A stretch of 64,000 nucleotides of DNA from Chitinophaga vietnamensis (GCF_902167635.1 NZ_CABHMS010000001.1:682001-746000), one strand, 5' to 3'. Numbered from the stretch's first letter, positions 35,801-44,282 are shown. Translations and numbers: made by a program. Notes: generated from the letters alone by a model not told the origin.

Positions 35801-36768
35801 TTGGGCAGCGGGTGACCGATGGTGATGGTATCGCCGGGTTTCAGTGCGGCGAAGGTGGCGCTCACGGTTGTTTCCGTAGGTCCGTAACTGTTATAGAACT
35901 GCCGGGGCGGCGTGGCCCAGCGGGCGAGCACCTGTGGCGTACAGGCTTCGCCGCCGGCGTTGATGAGACGCAGGGAAGGGATGTTATCTTCCATTACGGC
36001 CAGCAGGCTGGGTACGGCATGCAGTACGGTGATCTTTTCGCGTTTCAGCACATCGCCGAGTTCGTCGATGGCTTTGGCGGTGGTAGCGTCGGCCACCCAC
36101 AGGGTAGCGCCTACAAAGTAGCTGATCCAGGTTTCTTCGCACCACATATCGAAGGATACGGAGAAGCCCTGGTATACTTTATCGGTAGGGCGGATATTGA
36201 GCACGGTTTGTTCCGCTCTAACGAGATGACATATTTGTTGATGGGTGATGGGGATACCTTTGGGTTTGCCGGTGCTGCCGGAGGTGTAGAGCACGTAGGC
36301 AAAATTTTCGGGCTGCGGTCCTGCGGAGAGGGTGAAATGCTCCTGCGCTTCGGGTACCGGCGGTACGGCGAGGATGGCGGCTTGCAGCTGCAATGGTTCC
36401 TGGCTGAAGCAGGCGGCTGCTTTCACTTCGGCGAGTACGCCTTCCACACGTTCTGCGGGCATTTCACGGTCGAGCGGCACATAGGCTGCGCCGGCCTTTA
36501 CGATGCCGAGAATGGCGGCATGCAATTCGGGGCCGCGGGGCCACCATACGCCTACTACGCTGCCGGGGCCGATGCCTTTTGATTGCAACATGGCAGCTAC
36601 TGCATCGCTCCAGTGATTGAGCTGAGCGTAGGTAAACGACTGGTGCTGGAATATCAGCGCCGTATGCTGTGCATGCTGCTGTACCGAATGGGCAAAAAGA
36701 TCTGCCAGGGTTTCGTGTTGAATCAAATCCGGCCGTTGGGGTCCCAGGACTGTACTATAACCATTCAT
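32836..36768 (-). CDS. Pls/PosA-type membrane-bound non-ribosomal peptide synthetase
   Basis: 1310 residues. Adenylation domain about 20-500: A3 TSGSTGKPKG (162-171), the amino-group-binding Asp D207 in FSVSFDMW, YNSYGPTETT, YRTGD and the A10 lysine K492. Carrier domain about 515-590 with the phosphopantetheine Ser S550 in DLGGHSLL. No condensation or thioesterase domain follows. Instead there are six membrane segments in three pairs (first pair about 612-640 and 650-678), each pair followed by a left-handed beta-helix block (for example GAVTIGAEDLVTIGSDVSI). This is the layout of epsilon-poly-lysine synthetase, which joins one amino acid into a homopolymer. The amino acid used here cannot be read off. 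It is divergent from susC and followed by GNAT. Confidence 0.9.
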   Translation of the reverse strand: MNGYSTVLGPQRPDLIQHETLADLFAHSVQQHAQHTALIFQHQSFTYAQLNHWSDAVAAMLQSKGIGPGSVVGVWWPRGPELHAAILGIVKAGAAYVPLDREMPAERVEGVLAEVKAAACFSQEPLQLQAAILAVPPVPEAQEHFTLSAGPQPENFAYVLYTSGSTGKPKGIPITHQQICHLVRAEQTVLNIRPTDKVYQGFSVSFDMWCEETWISYFVGATLWVADATTAKAIDELGDVLKREKITVLHAVPSLLAVMEDNIPSLRLINAGGEACTPQVLARWATPPRQFYNSYGPTETTVSATFAALKPGDTITIGHPLPNYNMAVVDEQLNLLPMGDRGELVITGPGVGLGYIDRPELTREKFVDKPASLDALPGNRVYRTGDAAIILPDGNIDFQGRLDDQIKLRGYRIELGEIENKLHDIPGIAAAAVAVKKDNNDQDQLVGYVVKEDNKEITEQTMRTELAKTLPAYMVPGVIVTLDDMPRLPSGKINRKALPLPAAFAQEASHEAIDPNAPLADRVNAVLAKVFPDRKIDLQEDFFTDLGGHSLLAAAFVSRLRREGNVPQASLKDIYIHRPLQALVDTWAAQKQPGKKKERQFNEVPWWRHLGCWTAQTIAVLVIFGLFAMQIFLPYLGYYYIEQATGKLSYAIFTALGMFCLLPPVFSALIITTKWLVIGKMKAGDYPLWGAYYFRWWLVKTMQRLMPSQFLNGTPLYPAFLRMLGVKIAPDAQLGAVTIGAEDLVTIGSDVSISSQAVINNAWVEDGLLKLRAVHLGDHAYIGSSAVIAGDTVIEDWGELQDLSYLPAGSTIASGEVWYGSPAQLKVKKAISELPQPLPVSKATRMKYSVIFSMFLLVFPFTVLLPLLPTIITLNQLDNAAPDYNFNYMVITPSLALSYIILFSLQTVVLTRLLQWGIKPGVYPVYSMFYVRKWFADQMMSLSLIVIHPIFATIYISSLFRALGAKIGKNTEVSTASSVTHPLLEIGDGAFVADAVTLGESDVRAQQLTLEKTIIHNTSFVGNSALIPQGYVLPENMLIGVLSTPPSKEQLASSNARDWFGSPAIALPRRQESRFFPPELTTNPSPQRKLARGIAEFIRILIPETVVIICSVLFIAYGHDLVTDKPWWMIVLQFPFYYLFFLGLPAFIFTVLLKWVFTGRYKPQQNPMWTSQVWRSEGITSTYEALSVPFLLEYLKGTPWLPVLLRFLGVKTGRRVWLFTTDITEFDMVEIGSDTALNEDSGPQTHLFEDRVMKIGPIKIGRRSSVGARSIILYDSEIGDDVNLAPLSLVMKGEKLQSGTDWTGSPIRPE

Positions 36769-37291
36769 ATTTTGCTGCCAGAAAATTGGTGAAATTAAAT
36801 TTGATCGTGATTGTTTTGTTGCGCATTATGCGGCGCTCGTGTGTTGCTCGTGGTAATAAAATCTTACCCGTAAGATAAGCACAAATTCCTGAAACCGCGT
36901 CAATGCTGATGTTCGCAAACATATTCACGAAAAAGTATATAAATTAAAGGTTGCGGGCAAATTTACGTTTTATAGTAGATGAAACGCTTATAATCGCCTT
37001 AAAAAATCTTTATCATAGCGCATTACAGCCTGTAGAACAACAACAGAAACGTCAAAAAGGTTGACGGATAACGTTGACGGATATACGTTGAGAAACCGCC
37101 GGAAAGGATTAATACATAACTAATTCATAATGAAGGAATGTTTTCCGATATTATCGTGAAAAAATATTTATCTGGAAGATTGCTATTAAATCGGAAAAAA
37201 TTTCTATAAATTTAGCTCACCTATTCGCAGTAGCAGAACGAGCTGTCGAACTGATTATATAGTTTAGTCACAACCAAAATCTGAATCTAAC
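36769..37291. other. 523-bp divergent regulatory gap between the NRPS and susC
   Basis: AT-rich and without a plausible gene. A 16-bp dyad, ATCTTACCCGTAAGAT (36861-36876), lies about 95 bp before the NRPS start and could be an operator. TATGTTTG on the minus strand (36923-36916) fits a -7 box for the NRPS, without a clear -33. A direct repeat of TTGACGGATA (37061 and 37075), continued by a third CGTTGA, lies about 220 bp before susC. No sigma/anti-sigma gene is next to this susC. Confidence 0.45.
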
Positions 37292-40200
37292 ATGAGGAAA
37301 TTTCTACTCGTGCTGGCCAGCATGCTATTATTGCTAGCATCTTCCCTGTCGGCGCAAAATCGTACCCTTACAGGCCGTGTCACAGACGAATCGGGCAATC
37401 CGCTGCAAGGCGTGACCGTTAGTTTGCCTGGCGGCAAAACAGGTACGGTCACCAACGGCAAAGGTGAATTTACCCTGGCCGCTCCTGCCAACGCTAAAAC
37501 ATTGCGCGTATCTTTTGTAGGTTTTGAAGCGAAGAACATCACGCTCACATCAGATAATAACCTGGGTAGCGTAACACTTGTACCTGATAGCAAATCTATT
37601 TCCGAAGTAGTAGTAGTAGGTTATGGCACCCAACGTAAAAGAGAGGTGACCGGCAATATCGCTTCCGTAAAGGGTACCGCAGTGGCAGAACTTCCGGTAC
37701 AGAGCTTTGAAGCCGGCCTTGGTGGCCGCGCTGCGGGCGTACAGATCACCGTGCCGAATGGTGTGGTGAATAACCCGCCGGTATTCCGCATCAGGGGTAC
37801 GAACTCTTTGTCGCTGAGCGCTTACCCGCTCATCGTGATCGATGGTATACCCACCTTCACCGGTGATGTAGGCTCTACCAACGCGCCTTTGAACCCGCTC
37901 GCCAGTATCAACCCATCAGATATCGAATCGATCGATATCGCGAAAGATGCCGCCGCTACTGCCATCTACGGTAGCCGTGCAGCCAACGGCGTAGTGCTCA
38001 TCACCACCAAAAAGGGAAAGGCAGGCCGCGTACGCCTCAACTATGATGGCTGGGTAGGCTTTACACAACCCACCCGCTTACCCAAGTTGCTCAACGCGAA
38101 TGAATACCTGACGATCAAAAATGAAGCACTGAAAAACAAGGGCAGAACAGACCAGTATGTGCCCAACTATGATGCAAACGGCAACATGATCGATACCCGC
38201 TGGTATGATATCGTTTACCGCAAAAACGCTGTAGCACAGAGCCACAGCGTAAATGCTTCCGGCGGAACAGAAAATACCAACTACTATTTTTCTGCGGGCT
38301 ATACCAAACAACAAGGTATCCTTCAGCGCAATGATTTCATCCGCAAAAACCTGTTGTTCAACATTGATCAGCGGATGGGTAAGATCTTTTCACTGGGCGC
38401 CAAACTTGCGTATTCCAATGAACAGAGCCTGATATCCGGTTCTTCCGGATCACTGGAAGGAGAGGCCTTCAACTCCGGCGGTTTGGCCAGGCTGGCCTTT
38501 CTCACGGCGCCCATCACTTCTCCCTATAATAATGACGGCACCTATAATATCAACGGCGCCAACATCGGCGGTGGCAAGAACACTTTACAAACAGGTATCT
38601 ATAATCCTAAAGTGCTGCTGGACCTGGATCACTCCAATACAGAAGCGAATCATATCCAGGGTAACGTGTATGCGCAGCTGAAACCGTTCGAGTGGATGAC
38701 CCTCCGCACTATGTATGGCGCAGATTATATCCTGCTGAACAACGATATCTACCTGAACAATATCCAGGGTGATGGCCGTGCTTCCAAAGGCGATGCTTCC
38801 AGCATCTACACACAAACCAAAAGATGGGTATGGACCAATACCCTGCAACTGGACCACTCTTTTGGCGATCATAACTTCAACCTGCTGCTGGGTTCCGAAC
38901 AACAGCGCGACCAGCGCGAAAGGTATGGCCTGGAAAGACAATACCAGTCTGATAAATATTTCAACAACACCGAAGGCGGATGGCTCATTGATCTGTCGAG
39001 AGCTTTACTGCGCAGAGAAAACTACCTGCTTTCTGCATTCAGCCGCCTGAACTATAATTATAAAGAAAAATACTTCCTCGGCGCAAACCTCCGCCAGGAC
39101 CAGTATTCCGCCTTCGGTACCAATAATAAGAAAGGGGTGTTCTACGGTTTCTCCGCAGGATGGGAGATCGCGAAAGAAAGCTTCTTTGAAAATAGCAACC
39201 TGAGCAAACTCTTTAGCAGCCTGAAATTGAGAGGCAGCTATGGTAAAGTGGGCAACTTCGCCGGCCTTGGTGATTTCGACTTTATGTCTTTGTACAAACC
39301 AACACTCTATGGCGGCAACGGCGCGCTGTTCTACAACCAGGCGGGCAACCCCGATCTCGGATGGGAAGTGAGCAAGAAAACAGATGTGGGCCTTTCCTTC
39401 GGTATGTTTAAAAACCGTTTGAATGTAGAAGCAGCTTACTATTACAACAACATCGACGGGTTGATCCTGTTCCTCGCTTCACCGCCCTCCTCCGGCGTAC
39501 CATCTACCATCCCGGCCAACGTAGGTTCTATGTACAACAAAGGCGTGGAAGTGACCATCAACGCCACACCGGTGGCCAAGAAAGACTTTACCTGGAACAC
39601 GTCTTTCAATCTCACCTACAATAAAAATATGATCACGGCATTAACCGGCGATCTCACTTCTATTCCATTTTCTACCAGCTCACTGGAACAGACTTCTGTG
39701 AACCAGGTAGGCTATCCGGCCAGCATGATCCTCGCAGTGCCTTCCGGCGGCGTAGATCCTGCCACTGGTTTCCGCATCCTGTATAATCCTGCCGGCCAGG
39801 CCGAGATCTATAACTCACTGAAAGGCGCTTACTTCTATCTCGATGGTAAAGACGCGCCTTCACTTGGTACCAAAACAGCACAGCCTTATAAAAATACCAA
39901 TCCGAAATTCTTCGGTGGTTTTGACAATACATTCCGTTACAAAAATTTTGAGCTGAATGTATTGCTCACCTATCAAACCGGCTTCTATGTGTATTATGGC
40001 AGTAACGCAGGTTTGAGGGATCAGCGCTACTGGAACAACAGCACCGATGTATTGAGAAGATGGCAGAAGCCCGGCGACCAGACCGATATCCCGATGGTGG
40101 TATATGGAGACAACGTTTCTAACGGTTCCGCCTATGCGATATCCGCTAACGTTTTCAAAGGCGATTTCCTGAAGCTGCGCACAGTAGGTATCACTTATTC

Positions 40201-40405
40201 ATTGCCGGAACAGCTCACCAAAGCGGCGCATCTCACAGGCGCCAAAGTATACGTGAGAGGCCAGAACCTCGCGGTATGGACCAAGTATCCAGGCCCCGAT
40301 CCGGAAGTGTCTTCCAACGGTAATAATGCATCAGGACAAGGTATCGACCGCAACACACTTGCCAACGGACGCACAGTAACAGTAGGTGTTAATGTTAATT
40401 TCTAA
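37292..40405 (+). CDS. SusC/RagA-family TonB-dependent outer-membrane transporter
   Basis: 1037 residues. Signal peptide about 1-22 (MRKFLLVLASMLLLLASS..SAQ). A carboxypeptidase-D-regulatory-like domain follows (about 25-105, TLTGRVTDESGNPLQGVTVS), then the TonB-box region SEVVVVGYGTQRKREVTG, the plug domain (to about 250) and the beta-barrel ending in GRTVTVGVNVNF with the terminal Phe. There is no N-terminal extension for an anti-sigma partner. It forms the pore of a SusCD complex with the SusD homologue six bases downstream. No glycan enzyme or sensor is adjacent, so the imported ligand is unknown. Confidence 0.96.
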   Translation: MRKFLLVLASMLLLLASSLSAQNRTLTGRVTDESGNPLQGVTVSLPGGKTGTVTNGKGEFTLAAPANAKTLRVSFVGFEAKNITLTSDNNLGSVTLVPDSKSISEVVVVGYGTQRKREVTGNIASVKGTAVAELPVQSFEAGLGGRAAGVQITVPNGVVNNPPVFRIRGTNSLSLSAYPLIVIDGIPTFTGDVGSTNAPLNPLASINPSDIESIDIAKDAAATAIYGSRAANGVVLITTKKGKAGRVRLNYDGWVGFTQPTRLPKLLNANEYLTIKNEALKNKGRTDQYVPNYDANGNMIDTRWYDIVYRKNAVAQSHSVNASGGTENTNYYFSAGYTKQQGILQRNDFIRKNLLFNIDQRMGKIFSLGAKLAYSNEQSLISGSSGSLEGEAFNSGGLARLAFLTAPITSPYNNDGTYNINGANIGGGKNTLQTGIYNPKVLLDLDHSNTEANHIQGNVYAQLKPFEWMTLRTMYGADYILLNNDIYLNNIQGDGRASKGDASSIYTQTKRWVWTNTLQLDHSFGDHNFNLLLGSEQQRDQRERYGLERQYQSDKYFNNTEGGWLIDLSRALLRRENYLLSAFSRLNYNYKEKYFLGANLRQDQYSAFGTNNKKGVFYGFSAGWEIAKESFFENSNLSKLFSSLKLRGSYGKVGNFAGLGDFDFMSLYKPTLYGGNGALFYNQAGNPDLGWEVSKKTDVGLSFGMFKNRLNVEAAYYYNNIDGLILFLASPPSSGVPSTIPANVGSMYNKGVEVTINATPVAKKDFTWNTSFNLTYNKNMITALTGDLTSIPFSTSSLEQTSVNQVGYPASMILAVPSGGVDPATGFRILYNPAGQAEIYNSLKGAYFYLDGKDAPSLGTKTAQPYKNTNPKFFGGFDNTFRYKNFELNVLLTYQTGFYVYYGSNAGLRDQRYWNNSTDVLRRWQKPGDQTDIPMVVYGDNVSNGSAYAISANVFKGDFLKLRTVGITYSLPEQLTKAAHLTGAKVYVRGQNLAVWTKYPGPDPEVSSNGNNASGQGIDRNTLANGRTVTVGVNVNF

Positions 40406-40410
40406 ACCGA

Positions 40411-41889
40411 ATGAAGATGAAAAAAATCAGTGTATATATTTTATTGTTGACGATAGCAGGACTGGGTGCGTGCCAGAAAGACAAGCTCAATCCGGTGCCT
40501 ACCACCGATATGCCCGATTTCCTTGCATTTCAGAACAGCGAGCGTATTGCCAGTCAGGTGAATGGTTTGTATGCCGTGATGAAAAACGGCAAGTTCCTGG
40601 GCGGAAAATTCCAGATTGCGAATGAGGTGAGAGGAGAAGATTACCAGAACGAACTATCTAACAGCGTTACGCTGAACCTCACCTGGCGCATGTTTGTGGG
40701 CAATGAAACACAGGAAGTGAAAGAGATATGGTCGCAGGGATACCTGGCGATTAACAATGCCAATGTGTTCCTGGACGGCATGGCCGCTGCAGGCACAAAG
40801 GTAGTGGGCGATTCCTTATCCAAAGTGTATATCGGCGAAGCGAAATTTGTGAGGGCCTTGTCTTATTTCTCCCTGTTGCAGTTATATGCGCGTCCGCATT
40901 GGGATGGCGCCGGCAGCAAACCCGGTCTGGTCCTGTATCTCGACGGGCACACCAAATTAGGTAACTATGCGCGCGCCCGCAGCACGGTGAATGAAATTTA
41001 TGCGCAGGTGATCAAAGACCTTGACTCCGCAGAGATGTTGCTGCCTAAAAAGAAAGCCGGTACTACAGATGCTGTGACCCGCGCCAACGCATGGTCGGCC
41101 ATTGCGCTCAAAGCAAGGGCGTACCTCTACATGGAGCAATACGACAAGGTAGTGGCCGAGGCCTCCAAGATCGTATCTGCAACAGCGCCTTTTGTATCGC
41201 CTGGCAACCATGGCCTGGAGCCAGACATCACGAAAGTATTTGCCACGCCTTATACTACTGCCGAATCTATTTTCTCTTTGCCTTTCACCAGTACGGTAGG
41301 TGATTTCCCCGGCACGCAAACACAGCTGGGCTTTTATTTCTCGCCTAATACCGCTGGCGGGAATGGCGAGTATTCGCTCATCTCAACCGGTATCATCTCG
41401 GATTCCAGCTGGAAACCACAGACCGATGCCCGCAGGAAATTTTTGCTGGCAGTACCACAATCCGGTGGCAAGCCGCCAAAATATTATCTGAATAAATATC
41501 CGACTCCCAGCCCTTATACCGACTGGGCGCCGATCCTGCGTTATGCAGAAGTGTTGCTGAACCTGGCGGAGGCTAGAGTTCGTATATCCGGCACCGTTGA
41601 TGCCGGCGCTGTGGCATTGTTGAGTGCAGTAAGGCACCGTTCCGATCCCAGCGTCACTTACACCACCGCCGACTTCGCCGACGCAGCTACATTACTCGCA
41701 GCCATTCAGAAAGAGAAACATATCGAGTTACTGGGAGAAGGATTCAGAAGTATGGAGATCACGCGCCAGGGCGCTACTTTCCCTGCCAGAGGCGGCGTGG
41801 GCGCGGTGGCGCCATCTGCGAAAGCCTATATCTGGCCTATCTCTTCAGATGAACTTGTTTATAATAAATTATGTGTGGATAACCAGTAG
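40411..41889 (+). CDS. SusD/RagB-family outer-membrane nutrient-binding lipoprotein
   Basis: 492 residues, ATG at 40411 with a second ATG two codons on. The lipoprotein signal ends in TIAGLGAC, followed by the SusD body: TPR-like helices in WSQGYLAINNANVFLDGM, YIGEAKFVRALSYFSLLQLY and AWSAIALKARAYLYMEQYDK, and the C-terminal RYAEVLLNLAEARVR and EKHIELLGEGFRSMEITRQG. It acts as the lid of the SusC pore at the cell surface. It is cotranscribed with susC and followed by a hairpin terminator. The ligand is not known. Confidence 0.96.
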   Translation: MKMKKISVYILLLTIAGLGACQKDKLNPVPTTDMPDFLAFQNSERIASQVNGLYAVMKNGKFLGGKFQIANEVRGEDYQNELSNSVTLNLTWRMFVGNETQEVKEIWSQGYLAINNANVFLDGMAAAGTKVVGDSLSKVYIGEAKFVRALSYFSLLQLYARPHWDGAGSKPGLVLYLDGHTKLGNYARARSTVNEIYAQVIKDLDSAEMLLPKKKAGTTDAVTRANAWSAIALKARAYLYMEQYDKVVAEASKIVSATAPFVSPGNHGLEPDITKVFATPYTTAESIFSLPFTSTVGDFPGTQTQLGFYFSPNTAGGNGEYSLISTGIISDSSWKPQTDARRKFLLAVPQSGGKPPKYYLNKYPTPSPYTDWAPILRYAEVLLNLAEARVRISGTVDAGAVALLSAVRHRSDPSVTYTTADFADAATLLAAIQKEKHIELLGEGFRSMEITRQGATFPARGGVGAVAPSAKAYIWPISSDELVYNKLCVDNQ

Positions 41890-41968
41890 TTGTCCATGTC
41901 AAACGTTTTCCTCTTTGGTTAAAACGGCAGGCATTTTTTAGTGCTGGTCTTCTTTCATAAGCAATAAT

Positions 41969-41996
41969 AGGGCTACCTTATCAGGTGGCCCTTTTT
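41969..41996 (+). terminator. Terminator of the susCD operon
   Basis: Nine-base arms AGGGCTACC / GGTGGCCCT (one G-U pair), a six-base loop and a run of five T. It lies about 80 bp after the susD stop and just before the inverted repeat at 42004. Confidence 0.85.
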
Positions 41997-42003
41997 AATG
42001 TGC

Positions 42004-42116
42004 ATTTACGGATTTTTTGATTTACGGATTTATTGATTTAATTGGAAGGAAGATGGCAACATTGTTCATCCGCTCCAGTTAAATCAATAAATCCGTAAAT
42101 CAAAAAATCCATAAAT
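42004..42116. repeat. Inverted repeat between convergent susD and oxygenase genes (IR-3)
   Basis: Arms of about 37 bp with one mismatch, made of TTTACGGAT and TTTATTGAT words. They surround a less perfect inner region with the core GCAACATTGTTCATCC. Arms and core match the element at 19693-19817, so the two are copies of one dispersed family that have diverged. The element ends two bases before the stop codon of the minus-strand oxygenase gene. Confidence 0.85.
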
Positions 42117-42118
42117 CC

Positions 42119-42829
42119 TTAAGCTGCGTCGTGGAAGATGATGCCCAGCGTGTAGCGTTGGCCGGTGTGTACGGAGCTGACGCCGTGTTTCATGGCTACG
42201 CGGTAGTAGCCGTGGGAGCCTTTGACGGGCCTGAAGTTGGTGGTGAACAGGAGCATATCGCCCTGGCGGGGTTGGAGCACGATAGCCCTGGACTGCGCTC
42301 TGGGGCGCTGTTCCGTGAGTACGAACTCGCCGCCGGTATAGTCTTTACCGGGTTCGTTGAGGAAGAGGACGAGTTGTATCGGGAAGAAGAGATCGCCGTA
42401 GAGGTCCTGGTGGAGCGTGTTGTGACCGCCTTCGCCGTATTGCAGGATGAGGACGGTGGGCTTTGTTTGTCCTTTGCTGTGGCAGAGGGCTTGCAGTGCC
42501 TGGAATTCCGCAGGGTAAGTGCCGGGAATGTTGAGCGCTTTCATCCAGGCATTGGCGACGGGAGCCAGGTGAGGGTATACGGTTTCGCGTATCTGTTGTA
42601 TGACTAACGGTAACGGATATGTGAAATATTTATATTCCCCGAGGCCGAAGCGGTAGCGTTCCATGGTAATGGTTTTGCGGTACAGCTCCGGCTGTGGATA
42701 TTGATGGATCAGCGTTTGACAGGCGGCTGCATCCAGTACGCCGGGTAGCAGTGCATAGCCGTGCTGGTGCAGGTGATCCCTGGCCGAATCCCAGTTCAGC
42801 GCTTGTATGCGGGTGATGATGTTATGCAT
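42119..42829 (-). CDS. 2OG-Fe(II) oxygenase of the DNA-repair-associated (Oxygenase-NA-like) type
   Basis: 236 residues, double-stranded beta-helix fold. The iron site is seen as H140-Q-D142 in LHQDLYGDLFFP with a distal His (H215 or H221), and R225 in GQRYTLGI can bind the carboxylate of 2-oxoglutarate. The sequence fits the Pfam group named Oxygenase-NA, thought to remove methyl damage from nucleic acids; that function is less proven than for AlkB. Its ATG is four bases after the stop of an Ada-like gene on the same strand, which strongly supports a role in alkylation repair. Confidence 0.8.
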   Translation of the reverse strand: MHNIITRIQALNWDSARDHLHQHGYALLPGVLDAAACQTLIHQYPQPELYRKTITMERYRFGLGEYKYFTYPLPLVIQQIRETVYPHLAPVANAWMKALNIPGTYPAEFQALQALCHSKGQTKPTVLILQYGEGGHNTLHQDLYGDLFFPIQLVLFLNEPGKDYTGGEFVLTEQRPRAQSRAIVLQPRQGDMLLFTTNFRPVKGSHGYYRVAMKHGVSSVHTGQRYTLGIIFHDAA

Positions 42830-42832
42830 GAT

Positions 42833-43669
42833 CTAGTCTTTGTGCGGGTCTGTTAATGCGGCTTCCCAGCCTATCATGGCGGTTTTGCGGGTAGCGCCCC
42901 AGTGGTATTGTCCGAGTTGTCCGTTGGCATTGATGACGCGGTGGCAGGGGATGAGGAAGGCCACGGGGTTTTGTCCTACGGCGGTACCTACGGCCCTGGC
43001 GGCATCCGGGTGTTGTATCCGTTGTGCCAGCTGGCTGTAAGTGGTGAGGTTGCCCATGGGTATTTTGAGCAGCGCTTCCCATACCTTGAGCTGGAAGGCG
43101 GTGCCTTTCAGATGGAGTTTGATCTCCGGTAACTTGTTCCAGTCCTGCGTGAAGATGTACAATGCATTTTGCTGGATGATGTCGGTCATTTGTTGCAGTT
43201 GTGCCTGCGGGAATTGCGCAACGAGGTTATTGAGTGCTGCGTTGCGGTCGTCGGCGAAGGCGAGGTAGCAGATACCTTTGGTGGTGGAGGCTACGAGGAT
43301 ATTGCCGAAGGGGCTTTCCGCGAAGCTGTAGTTGATGGTGAGCGTTTTGCCGCCGTTCTTGTATTCGCCGGGCGTCATGCTTTCGATATTAATGAAGAGG
43401 TCGTGCAGCCTGCCGGTGCCGCTGAGGCCTGATTCGAAGGCCGCATCGAGGAGGGTGGCTTTTTCTTCTTTCAATATATTTTTAGCATGTTCGAGCGTAA
43501 GGTATTGCAGGAATTTCTTCGGCGTAACGCCGGCCCAGTCAGCGAATACGCGCTGAAAATGGAATGGGCTCATATGTGCTGCGGTGGCCACTTCCCGGAG
43601 GTCGGGCTGTTCTTTGAAATGATCTCTGATGTAGTTAATGGCCGTTGCAATTTTATCGTAATTGTTCAT
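42833..43669 (-). CDS. Ada-like AraC regulator fused to O6-methylguanine-DNA methyltransferase
   Basis: 278 residues. N-terminal AraC-type helix-turn-helix pair (about 5-100, HFKEQPDLREVATAAHMSPFHFQRVF). Ribonuclease-like domain about 110-180, then the methyltransferase domain with the acceptor Cys C242 in IPCHRVINANGQLG. The N-terminal zinc/phosphotriester domain of E. coli Ada is absent, so this is the short Ada form; the signal for activation is therefore unclear. It repairs O6-alkylguanine by self-methylation and may regulate its own operon. It is followed four bases later by the 2OG-Fe(II) oxygenase gene and is divergent from a cytochrome c gene. Confidence 0.9.
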   Translation of the reverse strand: MNNYDKIATAINYIRDHFKEQPDLREVATAAHMSPFHFQRVFADWAGVTPKKFLQYLTLEHAKNILKEEKATLLDAAFESGLSGTGRLHDLFINIESMTPGEYKNGGKTLTINYSFAESPFGNILVASTTKGICYLAFADDRNAALNNLVAQFPQAQLQQMTDIIQQNALYIFTQDWNKLPEIKLHLKGTAFQLKVWEALLKIPMGNLTTYSQLAQRIQHPDAARAVGTAVGQNPVAFLIPCHRVINANGQLGQYHWGATRKTAMIGWEAALTDPHKD

Positions 43670-43723
43670 GGCTTATTGTTTCTACAAAAGTAGTTCGGTC
43701 AAAGCTAGTGGAAAACCCGGAAA

Positions 43724-43807
43724 TTGCGGATTATTTAGGGATTTACGGATTTTTTGATGTGAGAATTTAGGGAAAATCAAAAAATCCGTAAATCAAAAAA
43801 TCCGCAA
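43724..43807. repeat. Imperfect inverted repeat in a divergent gap (IR-4)
   Basis: A perfect 20-bp arm ATTTACGGATTTTTTGAT(xx) and outer GCGGATT arms interrupted by an unmatched ATTTAGGG. It is built from the same TTTACGGATTTTTTGAT words as the elements at 19693 and 42004. Unlike those, it lies between two divergent start codons (ada-like and cytochrome c genes), where a terminator role makes little sense. Confidence 0.75.
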
Positions 43808-43845
43808 ATAATTTGTAGATTTCATACTAAATAAAACCCATGGTC

Positions 43846-44280
43846 ATGAAAATCAAGAAGAATTTTCTCATAGTGGCTGCTGCGCTGTTATCGGCCGGCA
43901 CCCTGTGTTCCCTGTCACTGCCTCAAGAAAAAGAGGGTCCTAAAAATCTGAAGGTATTGCCTAAAAGTATCAGCCATGAAGAGTTGATCGTGGTGATGAG
44001 AAACTTTAATGCATCATTAGGCGTAAAATGTAATTTCTGTCATGCACAGGACAAAAACGATCCCAAACATCTGGACTTCGCCAGTGATGAGAATCCACAC
44101 AAGGGCGTAGCGAGGGATATGATGCGGATGACCAAACGTATCAACAAGAAATTCTTCAAGAGCAGCGATAACATGACCATCACCTGCTATTCCTGCCACC
44201 ATGGAAACGAAGAGCCGAAGAGCAAGCCGGATGAAGTAGCTGCACCCCCTGCGGCGCCACAAAGCCCGTCTTCAAAATAA
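43846..44280 (+). CDS. Exported di-heme cytochrome c (photosynthetic-reaction-centre-cytochrome-like)
   Basis: 144 residues from the ATG at 43846; an in-frame ATG six bases earlier is possible. An N-terminal hydrophobic segment (KNFLIVAAALLSAGTLCSLS) serves as signal or anchor. Two CxxCH haem sites are present: C62-N-F-C65-H66 and C114-Y-S-C117-H118. The spacing and NLKVLPKSISHEELIVVMRNF resemble the c-type cytochrome family related to the reaction-centre cytochrome subunit, common in non-photosynthetic Bacteroidota. The tail is Pro/Ala-rich. Electron transfer in the periplasm is expected; the partner is unknown. It stands alone between two inverted repeats. Confidence 0.85.
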   Translation: MKIKKNFLIVAAALLSAGTLCSLSLPQEKEGPKNLKVLPKSISHEELIVVMRNFNASLGVKCNFCHAQDKNDPKHLDFASDENPHKGVARDMMRMTKRINKKFFKSSDNMTITCYSCHHGNEEPKSKPDEVAAPPAAPQSPSSK

Positions 44281-44282
44281 AA

